DNA from: Piromyces finnis
Lineage: Eukaryota; Neocallimastigomycota; Neocallimastigomycetes; Neocallimastigales; Neocallimastigaceae
Direction: 5' to 3'
Length of the DNA stretch: 64,000 nt
NCBI GenBank assembly: GCA_002104945.1
Contig: MCFH01000065.1
Coordinates: 227,491-291,490, forward strand
A model generated the notes under the pieces. It did not search any database. It saw nothing but the letters and a program-made list of their open reading frames with translations, and was not told the DNA's origin. Both the position numbers and the translations under genes were made by a program. Each line of letters begins with the position of its first letter. Position 1 is the first letter of the stretch. Of this stretch, positions 11,651 to 22,607 are shown one piece after another.

Positions 11651-11789
11651 TAAGTGTAATTCTACTGTATGGAACAATGAAATCTTTATATATAAAATCT
11701 ATCTGTAATACTAATAGAAATATATTTATGAAATACTCTTGTTTTTAAATTGATGAAACTCTTTTAAAATTAAATTTAATTATAATATA

Positions 11790-13310
11790 CTATAAAAAGA
11801 ACTCGCTCGACACCGTTTGATAGGATAGAGTCTGAGCGACATCTTTTATACATAGTATATTATAAATTAAATTGGATATATACAATTAAAAGAGTAAATT
11901 AAATCAAAAAATTAATTGCAAAGTAAGAAAATTAAAACTTATTTAAAAAGAAAGAAAATTAAGAAAAAGTTAATAAAATTTTAAAATTATTTAAATATAT
12001 TGAGAAATAAGTGAATTAGTATGTTGATTTCACTTATTTGAATGAATTATTAATTGTTATTTTGAAATGAACTTATTATATACTTAAAAGACCTCGCTCG
12101 ACACCGTTTGATAGGATAGAGTCTGAGCGACATCTTTTAAACATGGTATATAATAATTATAGAATTATTTAAAATATATTGTATGAAAATTAAAATTTTG
12201 ATATTTATTAATTAAAATGAAATTGAGAAATAAGTGAATTAAAATGTAAATATCACTTATTGGAAAAAGTTATTTTATTGAAATATATTTATTATATATT
12301 ATAAAAGACCTCGCTCGACACCTTTTGATAGGATAGAGTCTGAGCGACATCTTTTAGACGTAGTATATAATAATTTTAGATTTATTTAAAATACATTGAG
12401 AAATATGAAAATTAAAATTTTGATATTTATTAATTAAAAGTAGTTGAGGAATAAGTTATCTTATTGAAATAAATTTATTATATACTATAAAAGACCTCGC
12501 TCGACACCTTTTGATAGGATAGAGTCTGAGCGACATCTTTAGATATTGTATATAATAAATTAAATTGAATATATAATTAAAACAAATTAAAATTTGATTA
12601 TATAATAAGTAAATTTGAAATGAATTTATTATATACTTAAAAGACCTCGCTCGACACCTTTTGATAGGATAGAGTCTGAGTGACATCTTTTAGATATAGT
12701 ATATAATAAATTAAAATTAAGAAATGAATTAAAATTTTACAATAAAAGTAAAAGTAATAAATGTGTAAAGTTAGTTAAATAAATAAATTATTCTTTATTA
12801 TAATAAGATTTCGATGACACCTTTTTAGAGGACAGAGTCAGATCGACATCTTTTTGGGAAATAGTATATAATAAATTAAATTGAAAATACTATAAATTAA
12901 TTTAACTTGAAAATTTGAAATATATAATTTAATTTAATGAAGTTAGAAAATGATTTGATATTTAAAATTACTTTTAAAATAATTTAATTTTATACTAAAT
13001 AAATAATTCGATGACACCTTTTCTTTAAAGGATAGAGTCAGGTCGACTTCTTTAATATGAAGATACAATATAAATTCGATTAACTAATTAAATAAATAAA
13101 ATATATTCAAGGATTATATATTATTAATTAAATTAGATAAATACAATTAAGAAGTTTATTAAATAATATATTAAAATATTATGAAGTAATACGAAAACGA
13201 GCTTAAAAAAAAAATAATTTAATTTCATTGTAATAACATGTTTTATACTTTATAAAGAATTCGCTGACACCAGTTGATAGGATGGAGTTGACTTCTTTTA
13301 TATAAAGGTG
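11790..13310 (+). repeat. Series of eight hairpin-forming repeats in the LARD interior
   Basis: Units lie near 11800-11855, 12085-12145, 12300-12360, 12485-12545 and 12640-12700, with degenerate ones near 12806-12860, 13005-13058 and 13255-13305. Each has the form CTCGCTCGACACC, spacer, ATAGAGTCTGAGCGAC. The TCGCTC and GAGCGA arms, extended by TAAAAGA/TCTTTTA and TATA-rich outer arms, form an interrupted stem around a ~30-nt loop. Spacing is 150-290 bp with unrelated AT-rich filler. The inverted copy shows three full units. Confidence 0.85.
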
Positions 13311-15793
13311 TATTTTATATAACTGAATATTTGACTAAATAGAAAATTCTTAATAATTAGAATATAAATTTAAAGCATTTTTAATTTGATTTGAATTTAT
13401 CAACAAAAGTCAATACAAATTTAGTTATTTAAAAAGTTATACATTTATTAAAAAAAAAAAAAAAAAAAAAAAAATTAATTTTATATTTCGTAAATTAAGA
13501 TAATTTGATTGTAATAGTTTATTAAATAATTCATTAAACAAATGATTAAGATTAATAATTAAAATAATTTGAATTCAATATGAGGAGGTTTTACAAATTT
13601 AGTTGTTAAATAAATTATGTTTTTTATATTTAATAAATTAAAATAAACTAATTAAATAAAGAATTTCTTATAATTGTAGAATAAATTCACAAATTTAATT
13701 TGATTTGAATTTATTATAAAGAAGTTATTGTATATCTAGTTAATAAGTTTATATTTTTATTAAGAAGTAAGTTTTATATTTAAAAGATTCAAATAACTTG
13801 AATAAATTAATATAGTAGCTTTGATTGAATAATTATAAAGTTAAATAAATATATAATAAGAAATGAGTGTAATATTTTTTTATTCTTAATAATATGATGG
13901 TAGTGAAATCAGAGCTAGAAAATTAATCTATTCTGGATCTGTTCTTAATTTCATTTAGTATTGTAGAATTAGAAATAGCTATAATAGAAATTAATGAGGA
14001 ATAGTTTTAGTAATAGTAACAATTTGATAATATAATAGTTAGTATTAATAATAATTAAAAAAAAAAATAGAATTAATAAATACAACAAATGAAAAAAAAA
14101 TATAATAAAATGTAATAAATAGAATAAATTAATAAATAGAATAAGTTAATAAATAGAATAAGTTAATAAATATGATAAATGTAATAAATATAATGAATAA
14201 AACAAATATAAATTAATGTAATATGTATAATAATTATAAGAGTTTTTAATAAATGAATAGTTTTTATGTACTTAATAAAACGAACTTTATAAAGGAAAAA
14301 AAAAAAAAAAAAGATTTTAATCTTTATACAATTCTTTTTAATGGAAGTATAATGAGATTGATAACTAAAATTACTATATATTGATTGTAGGAAATTAAAT
14401 GATATAATTATTGAAATTCATATATTCCTTTAATCAATAAATAAGATAAATGGAGTAAAATATGTTTTTAAACTAAATTTAAATATATCAATAGCTTAGT
14501 AATAATTAAATAAGGTGATGAATTTAAAATTGCTTTAATCTTTATATGGCATTTTTAATTTATTATCATACCTTTTATTCAAAAATGTATCAGCTCTATT
14601 TTAATATTTTAAGTGATGCTTTTGATGAAGTATTTTAATTACTTTATAATTAATGATATTTAGTACAACATTATGTATATGTTTATATCAATTCTGTGAT
14701 GTTTTATTGATGATATTTAAATTTATGAATTCATTGTTAAATTTTTAAAAAAAAAGAAATAATTTTATAATACCATATATTGATAAATTATAAAATAAAA
14801 GAGAATTATAAATATGCTAAAAGTATTTTAAAAATGTCTAAAAATGATAAATTTGTTAATTAAATTATAGTATTTACTTGATGACTTGATACCACTTTTG
14901 TTTATTTAATAATAAGATTAAAAAAAAAAATAGTGGTATAGTTAATATAATTATTGAATGATGTTTTTCCATTATTATTAATGAATGTTAATTTTTTTTA
15001 CAAATATTTTATTACTAAGAATTTTGTTATATTTATTTGCTTAATAATAACCTTTAAAAAAAATAAGTTCCACTTGGTTTAAAGTTTGTACAATAATAAA
15101 AAACATTTAATACTCTTTAAATGCTATTTTCTTTATAATTTTAGAATTGTCTGTTTGATATATTTTATATAAATTTTATCACAGACTTTTCATTTAAATG
15201 AGAGGGTGAACGAGATATTGTTCCAATATCTCCGTTGGTTAATAAAATCGAATTGATTGTTATATTGGAATCTACTTATAATATTTTATTGTAATCAATC
15301 AATCAATTTCAATTTTATACAAACTATGGATTTAATTTAAAATTTAATATTGAAATTTCTTCAGCTAATAAATCAAAGAAAGTTGAACAGATTATTATAA
15401 GTATTAATAAAAAGTATTAAAATTGTAAAATAGAATTTTAATCATGCATAAGAAGATTATAAAAGTCATGATGATCAAGAAGAATTGAATAAATAAAAAA
15501 TTTGAAACTTAAGTAAATGTTTTGTTTTGAATACTTAAATAAAAATGTTAATAGAAAACAATTTATAAATAACCATAATCTGAATATAAAAACAAATGGA
15601 TTCTTGATGATTAAGTTTTAGATAAATTATTAGAATTATGTATAAGTAACAAGAATGATAATAAGAGTATAAATAAATTAAATACTTATATATTTTTTTA
15701 ACAATGTTATGATTTAGAAAAAGTAGTAACCATTTGTTATTTAAATTTCTTCAAGAAAATAATCTCGCAGGAGCTCGACTTAAAGGGCGAGAT
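13311..15793 (+). other. Non-coding 3' half of LARD interior
   Basis: A/T-rich, with poly-A and poly-T runs and short AATAAA/TAATAAAT repeats (14100-14210). I find no open frame or recognisable domain. The last 33 bases repeat the family A PPT region, ending AAAGGGCGAGAT before the LTR. Confidence 0.7.
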
Positions 15794-16586
15794 TGTAAAG
15801 ATATAATATATATCTTTAGATTATTTAATAATTAATTATTAATTATTAAATAATAAATTAATATTTAGTAAAACTGACTATAAAATTTTTGAGTAAATTT
15901 TATGGAATAATTTAATAATAAATTATTTTATAATAATTCCGTTAAATTTAAATTAAGATAAATATTTAAGTTTAAGGAATAAAAGAATTTTAATTAAATT
16001 TAAATATTTCAAATATTTTAAATAATTAAAATATTTTTCAAATACTTTTTATTTAATTTTAGAATAGATTATACTTTTTTATTTAAATTTAGAATAGTTT
16101 AATAATTTTAACTTAGTTTTAAAAATAGATTTATTTATATTTCAATAGGAAATATATTAAGAATAGTATTGATAATATTAAATTAATTTATAGAAAATAC
16201 ATGGGCTTTATTCAATTTTGAGTTTACTCAAATTGAATTAAAAGTATAATGAATTAGTTTAGTTTAGTTCTGTTATTTTATTATTTAATTAAATTAGTTT
16301 TGTTTATTTTATATTAAATATATGTTTATTTAAATAGAATAATATATTAGAATATAATTATGAAAAAATATAAATACATGTAATTTTTATTTGTTAAATC
16401 GATGTAATTGTTATTTTCAATTTTTTAATTATTAACTATTATATAGTTAATAATATTTTTAAGAGTTTAAATAAAAAATGTTTTATTTTTAAAATAAAAA
16501 TTTAATGTTTTATTTTTTTATTTTTGTGTTAATAAAAATTGTTTTGTTTTAAGTATAAAATCTGTTTTAAATTTTATACTTTTACA
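15794..16586 (+). repeat. Right LTR of LARD-like element
   Basis: 793 bp, partner of 10444-11234, followed by the GAACC duplication and resumption of the A2 pol frame. Confidence 0.9.
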
Positions 16587-18990
16587 GAACCTCTTTAACA
16601 TTCTTGGGAACCGGCCAATCGATAATTGCTTTAACTTTATTCTCATCCATTTGCAACCCATCTTTTGAAATGACATAACCAAGAAAAGTGGTTTTCTCAA
16701 CATCAAACTCACATTTTTCTAATTTAACATAAAGATTATTTTCAAGTAGTTTCTTAAGTACCTTTTTAACATGCTCGTGATGTTCTTCGATATTATTAGA
16801 ATAAATAAGGATATCATCAATATATGAGATAACAAAATCATCTAAATAATCACTAAGAACATCGTTAATAAAGTGTTGAAAGGTTGCAGGTGCATTCTTT
16901 AATCCAAAAGGCATAACCAGATATTCAAAATGACCATACCTAGTACGAAAAGCCGTTTTGTATTCGTCACCTTCTTTAATACGAACAAGATTATAAGCAG
17001 ATTTGAGATCTAATTTAGTGAAAATTTTAGCATTTTTCACTCTTTCCAGAAGGTCACTTATTAAAGGTAAAGGATATGAATTACGAATTGTAATATCATT
17101 CAACCTTCTATAATCAATACAAAGTCTTAAGGAACCGTCCTTCTTTTTAACAAATAAAATTGGGGCACCAGCAGGAGACGATGATTTCCTAATAAAACCT
17201 TTATTTAAATTTTCATCTATATACTTTTTAAGTTCCTCTCTTTCAACTTCAGTTAATGGATACAAGGGTCCATAAAATAAAGTTGAATCATCCTTAAGTT
17301 TGATTTCACAATCATAAGGTCTATGAGGAGGTAACACTTCACAATTTTTTTCGTTAAACACTTCACTAAATTCTAAATATTGGGTTGGTACGGCGATCAA
17401 TTTATCTTTATTAATATCCTTTTCATTATTATTATTATTACTACATGATTCATTATCATTATTACATGTTTCAATAATTTTCGTTACAATACATTTAACT
17501 TTTTTATTAAAACTAATATATTCATCATCGCTGTCATCTTCATCATTAATGGTTCTAACAAGGCGGCCTTTAACATATTCTTTTTCTTCATGGTTTGGGA
17601 CGGAGGGATCTACTTTCGGTTTTTTGGTTAAGCTTCGGTCGAGAACATCATGATCTAATTGATCATTCTTGGACTTCTTTCTTGGTTTTCTTTTTCTTTT
17701 ACCTTTGTTACAGTGTCTGGCACAATAACCAGAACTAAAAGCGATTTTCTTAGAGTCATAGAAAGCATTTGGATTATGCTTCTTTATCCACGGCAAACCA
17801 AGAATAACATCAACACCGGGGACTTGTAATCCATAAAGTTGAATTACTTCGAAGTGATTTTTGCATCGGAGCATACACTTCTCAGTCCTTTCCCATACAC
17901 TAACAACTCCATCACTAACACCTGATACACGGAATGGTTCTACCTTTTCCAACTTAATACCAAGGTCTTCAGCAAGACTTGGATTAATGAAATTCAATTC
18001 AGAACCGGAATCAATTAAAACCTTAATTTTAACTTCCGAAACTTCATTGGTACTCAAGTAAAAATCCACAAGATTTAAATCACTTTTCACTCCCTTGACT
18101 CCAACTTTGTAAATTTTTGGATTAACAATTTTTGGAGTCCTTTCTTTAACAATTCTTAACACTTTTCTGGGCTTTACTCTATTAGGACAATTAAATTTTA
18201 AATGTCCTGGCTGTTTACAAAGAAAACATAATCCTTTTTTCTTTTCTTCTTCAAAGTTGTCCATGTTTTCATTGTAATTTTTACTTGATCCTTGGATATT
18301 CACATACCTTCTACGCTTGTTTTCTCTACTAATTCTAAATACATCCACATCCATAGGATCATCAGCCCTTCTACTATTAAAATAAAATTCACTAAGCGAA
18401 TTCCTTTTCATCATATCTTCAACTAAAATAGTTGAAGAAATCAATTGTTCAATTGAAGTTGGGTTTGATTCAATGAAAGCCAACTTCTCCCTAAGTGGTG
18501 GTAATAAACCTTTCAGAAACATGTAGATTTTTGCGCTATCATTAAAGCTTGAATTTTGGCTAATACGTTGAAACTCGGTAATGTAATCTAATACCTGACC
18601 AAGTTTCCTTTGGCGAATATTATCTAATTTACCGTTAGCTACAACGGTATCGTATCTATAACTGCCAAAGTTAGCCTTCAACCTATCTACAAATTCATCA
18701 TAATGGTTTAAAACCTCACTATTATTCTTCATCAACACTGAATCCCATTCCAACGGTTTACCAGAGAAGTATGATATAACAAAGTCGACCTTGACTCGAT
18801 CTGTATTATACAGTGTCGGTCGAGTACGAAATACCAACTCAACTCTGGTTAAAAATCCATCCAATTCTCTTAGTTTACCAGAAAATGTCGGTGGAGCATT
18901 AATAATGTTCCCCGAGTTCCCAGAAACACCTACAGTCCCATCACCCATCTCCAAATTCAAACTTTTAAACTCACTAATTAAGTCCTCCAA
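16587..18990 (-). CDS. Element A2 gag-pol, 5' part (gag, zinc knuckle, protease, RT)
   Basis: This N-terminal part of A2 runs from the ATG at 18990 to the insertion site. It contains the gag region, the CCHC knuckle CFLCKQPGHLKFNC, the protease LIDSGSELNFI, and RT with DLKSAY, MPFGLKNAPATFQ and YIDDILIYS. It differs from A1 by scattered substitutions (for example GDGTVG for GDRTVG) and one extra Asn codon in the Asn run. The frame is open to the junction at 16587, where the nested element separates it from 8250-10443. Confidence 0.92.
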
Positions 18991-19365
18991 TTCAAAATAT
19001 AATATACAATATAAAATTAAAATGGTTTCTTACTACTGTTTCAAGTAAGTAATCTTAAAAAAAAATTTTTTTTTTTTTTTAATTACACTAGTACAATATA
19101 TTCTAATACAAAAGTTATTCAAACGCGTTCTGCAAAGCAGTGTCGAACAAGTTTTGTATTACTAATTCCTTTAAGATTTTAATAGTTTTCTTTCTTCAAT
19201 TTCTTGTCCTTCGGCGGTAGAATCCAACCAAGTAGCTTTTTCTTTCTTCAATATCTTGTCCTTCGGCGGTAGAATCCAACCAAGTAGCTTTTTCTTTCTT
19301 CAATTTCTTGTCCTTCGGCGGTAGATACCCTAACGTATTCTTGGATTTCGTTAGGTAATTGTTAT
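18991..19365 (-). other. 5' leader of element A2 with 51-bp tandem repeats
   Basis: Contains a T run on the plus strand (about 19065-19080) and two full copies plus a partial third of a ~51-bp unit with TTCTTGTCCTTCGGCGGTAG (about 19190-19330). A1 has a different tandem unit at the same place, so the leader repeats turn over quickly while the coding region stays nearly identical. Confidence 0.65.
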
Positions 19366-19976
19366 TGTAAAGTCGACACAAAAGAATAGATTAGGATATC
19401 TATTCTATTACAATAACACTAAAGATTTATATAAAATTGTTTTGTTAAAAAAATATCTTTTATTATAATAGAAATTTTATTAATAACAATTACATTGATA
19501 AAATGATGAAAAATATCTTCTATTTATATTTTTCCTAAATACATTTATATTATATTATAACTATTTATTTCTTATATATTATTATTTAAAATCTACACTA
19601 AAATCTTAATTATTAATAAATATTTAAACTATAACTATTTTTAGTAAAATACAATTGGCAATTCAAATTAAGTACTATTCAATTTGAATATGTGCCCATG
19701 TATTATTGATATATTAAACATTTAATAATTATATACTAGATGTCTATTTCTATTACAAAACAATACTAAAACTAGGGGTTTGAATTGAGAATTTTAATTT
19801 ATTTGTTAAACATTAAGAATAAACTAATAATTTATTTTGTTTTAAACTTTAATTATTAATAAATAAATTATGTCCCATTTTCTTTTTCTGTAATATAATT
19901 CGTGTAACTTAAACAATGATATTTATGGCTTAAGTTACATTAAAGATATCAATCTGTGGCGTTTGATATCTTTACA
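19366..19976 (-). repeat. 5' LTR of gypsy element A2
   Basis: 611 bp, beginning TGTAAAGTCGAC and ending ATATCTTTACA, homologous to 5339-5941. Outside it, at 19977, the sequence continues as a different LTR, so A2 inserted close to the start of that LTR. Confidence 0.88.
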
Positions 19977-20440
19977 AAAAGTTTATAAAAAAACAGATTA
20001 TAAAATTTTACAATAAAACATAAAACACGAAATAAATAAAAAGAAACAAGAAAAACAAAATCTATTTAAAAATATCTCTTTTATTAATTTTATTTAGTTA
20101 TTAACTAAATAATAGTCAATAACAATTACGTCGTTTTAATCAAGAAATTTTACATGCATTTATATTTTTCGTAAATTATATTTTAATATACTATTCTATT
20201 TAATTATACATATATTCAATATAAAATAAACAAAACTAATTTAATACTAATTTAATTAAATAATAAAATAATAAAACTAAACTAAAACTAATTAAATACA
20301 CTTTTGATTCAATTTGAGTAAACTGCAAATTGAATACAGTCCATGTATTACCTATATATTAATTAAATATTAACAATACTATTTATTATATATTTATAAT
20401 TAAAAATACTAATTTAAAACTACGCTAAAGTTATTAAACT
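19977..20440 (-). repeat. Diverged partial LTR related to the LARD LTR
   Basis: Alignable by eye to the LARD LTR in the 7203-7700 orientation: AAACAGATTATAAAA, the region around TTTGAGTAAACT...CCATGTATT, and the block ACTACGCTAAAGTTATTAAACT. It ends abruptly at 20440, where a gypsy integrase fragment of opposite orientation begins. A further scrap of this LTR (AACTTTAGCGTAGTTTTAAATTA) lies near 24698-24720. Confidence 0.6.
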
Positions 20441-20442
20441 TA

Positions 20443-20907
20443 TTGCTACCAATTGCATTATGGGCTATTCGAACTTGTAAATATGTTTCTACTGGTTATT
20501 CAAGTTTTGAACTATTGTATGGAAGATCAGAAAATATCCCAATAGATATTAATATAAGAAATTCAATATTAAGTATAGAAGAAAGATCAATAGAGGAACT
20601 ATTAACGGAAAGATTTATAGACCACGCCAAATGGGTAAAACAAGCTGCCAGTAAAATGCTAGGGACGATAAATTATTGGAAAAGTAGAAGATTAGCTCAA
20701 CAAAGTATGAACAATAAAAATAATTATAAAATAGGAGATAAGGTAAAGATTAGGAACCAACAAAGAAACAAGTTAGAACCCTATTTTATTGGTCCTTTAA
20801 TTATTAGAGAAATATCTTGGAACACAGTTAAATTACAAGATGAACTGACAGGACAATATCTAGAAAGAAATGTCCATTTTAAAAATATATTACCATTCAG
20901 GGAGTAG
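20443..20907 (+). pseudogene. Gypsy integrase C-terminal fragment (family C)
   Basis: The 154 codons up to the stop correspond to the end of a Ty3/gypsy integrase: LPIALWAIRT, SSFELLYGR, a GDKVKI segment, YFIGPLIIREI and a final RNVHFKNILPF. It closely parallels the end of the integrase at 43293-44354 (YFIGPLKII, RNIHLKNIIPY). No ATG starts the frame; it is 5'-truncated against the LTR piece at 20440. There is no chromodomain, so it differs from family A. The stop is followed at 340 bp by a purine tract and LTR on the same strand. Confidence 0.85.
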
Positions 20908-21245
20908 AAATAAAATAAAATAAAATAAAATTATAAATGCATTAAAATATATATATACTAACTATATAAGTATATAATAATAAGTAAGAAGAAAATTGAT
21001 AACTTAGTAGATTAATAATTTTATTAATTATTAATAATAATAGAAAGATATATACATATATATAAACAAAACAAAACAAAACAAAAAAAATTTTAAATAT
21101 AAAAATTTTTATAAAAATTTTAAATTTTTTTATATATAATTATAAAAATATTTCAATATAAATTTTATTAAATTATTTGGCATATAATTATTTTAATTAT
21201 ATCAAATAATTAATAATTATAGCTCAATTCTAGCAGGGAAGTTTC

Positions 21246-21831
21246 TGATATGAAACTCATATGTCTAGCTACATATTAGCCAATATTTAAAATAATTTTT
21301 ATTATTTAAAATATTCAATTTCATATTTAAAAATTTATATATAATATTTCATAATAATAATAATATAATAATTGATACATTATGTATATATTAATTATAG
21401 AATTCATGTACATATTTCATTACATTCTTAAATATTAATATTATATATTAGTATTTGTTCATTATTAAATGTAGAGTTACATTTTATTGTAATACTTATT
21501 TGTATTACATTACCTTTCCTTATATAGTAATATTTCATATAAAATGTAAAATATATTATACTATATCCGATTTAATTATTATTCATATATTATGAATACA
21601 TTACATTATATAATCAATTATATGTAAAGGAATTTTATAATATAAAAATATTCATGTAAAAATAATTAATAATTAGAAAGAGAAGAGTTTTAATAATTAA
21701 TAAGAAAATATTATAAGTGAAATTACTAATAAGAGAGAAGTTAATAATAGTAATAAAGTATTTTCACCTAATATAATAAATTATAAATAAACTAATATTA
21801 AATGCCTACAACATAAAAGAAACATATATCA
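21246..21831 (+). repeat. 3' LTR of family C gypsy element
   Basis: A 586-bp repeat begins TGATATGAAACT and ends CATATATCA (TGATA/TATCA ends), and is shared with 38369-38821. Directly upstream lies the purine-rich GCAGGGAAG (about 21233-21241), a good polypurine tract. Upstream on the same strand is the integrase end at 20443-20907. That order and the ends support an LTR. Confidence 0.75.
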
Positions 21832-22607
21832 AAACACATATCATAGTTCATATCACAGGTTAAGTTTGAATTATTTTATATTAATTAGAGTTTGATAAAA
21901 ATTTAATACTAGTTTATTAAAATTTACTAAAAAATTTTTTATTAATCATTTAAATTTTGAAATTAGCCAAAAGTCTTTATACTTTATGAATATAAAAATC
22001 AAAAATTTTAATTGGAATTTGGACCAGACATAAAATAGTGATTAATATGAATGTCATTAAAATATAGACATTATATTAGCCAACATTGAATATTTTGATT
22101 ACAACAACTTTTATAATATGAACATTCTTTACATCAAATTTAAATCTATATTTAATACGGTCAATACAAAAAAATCCATGTAAAAGAGAAATAATATGTA
22201 ATATAATAAAATAAAAGCATATAAACGGACATACAATTTTTATAATTTTTATCTTTTATTAAATTGTGTATATAAAACATGGAAAACTTATGTATATTTA
22301 ATACAATAAAAACTATATTATTAAATAACACTTTATTATAATATTATTATAATCTAATATGTAAGTTATTAATGTCTTATAAATGATTATTAAATAAGTA
22401 ATTACAATGAATTTATGAAAAATTTTAATAAATATATATTATAAATACGACTAATTACAATGAAAATCCATTGTATATGATATTATTAGAACATGTGATT
22501 TATTCATACATTATTAATTATAAGTTAGGAAATATATAAAATATATAAAAAGTTTGATTAAAATGTTATTGTTATATAGCTTATATATATATATATTTTT
22601 TCATCAC
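21832..22607. other. AT-rich intergenic DNA
   Basis: No open frame or recognisable motif. It separates the family C remnant from the EF-hand gene. Confidence 0.6.

Larger units (their letters stand above)
10444..16586 (+). mobile_element. LARD-like non-autonomous LTR retrotransposon nested in A2 pol
   Basis: A 6143-bp insertion interrupts the A2 pol frame and is flanked by a 5-bp duplication GAACC (10439-10443 and 16587-16591); A1 has a single GAACC at the same site. Both ends carry directly repeated ~792-bp LTRs (10444-11234 and 15794-16586) beginning TGTAAAGATATAA and ending CTTTTACA. The ~4.56 kb internal region has no credible open frame. It holds a tract rich in TTGTGGAA, eight hairpin repeats, then A-rich DNA. 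The sequence before the right LTR (CTCGCAGGAGCTCGACTTAA near 15764-15783) matches the segment before the LTR of family A. The sequence after the left LTR (ATAACAATTACC) matches the family A leader start. It is probably mobilised in trans by family A proteins. Confidence 0.9.

Noticed and set aside
5942-12496. CRISPR-like array of spaced repeats
   Set aside because: The repeat units are hairpins inside an LTR element, spacing is uneven (150-290 bp), and the genome is eukaryotic.
12456-12686. Open frame across the LARD hairpin repeats (MSLRLYPIKRCRARSF twice)
   Set aside because: It repeats with the hairpin unit, is broken between units, and differs in phase among units, so it is not a protein gene.
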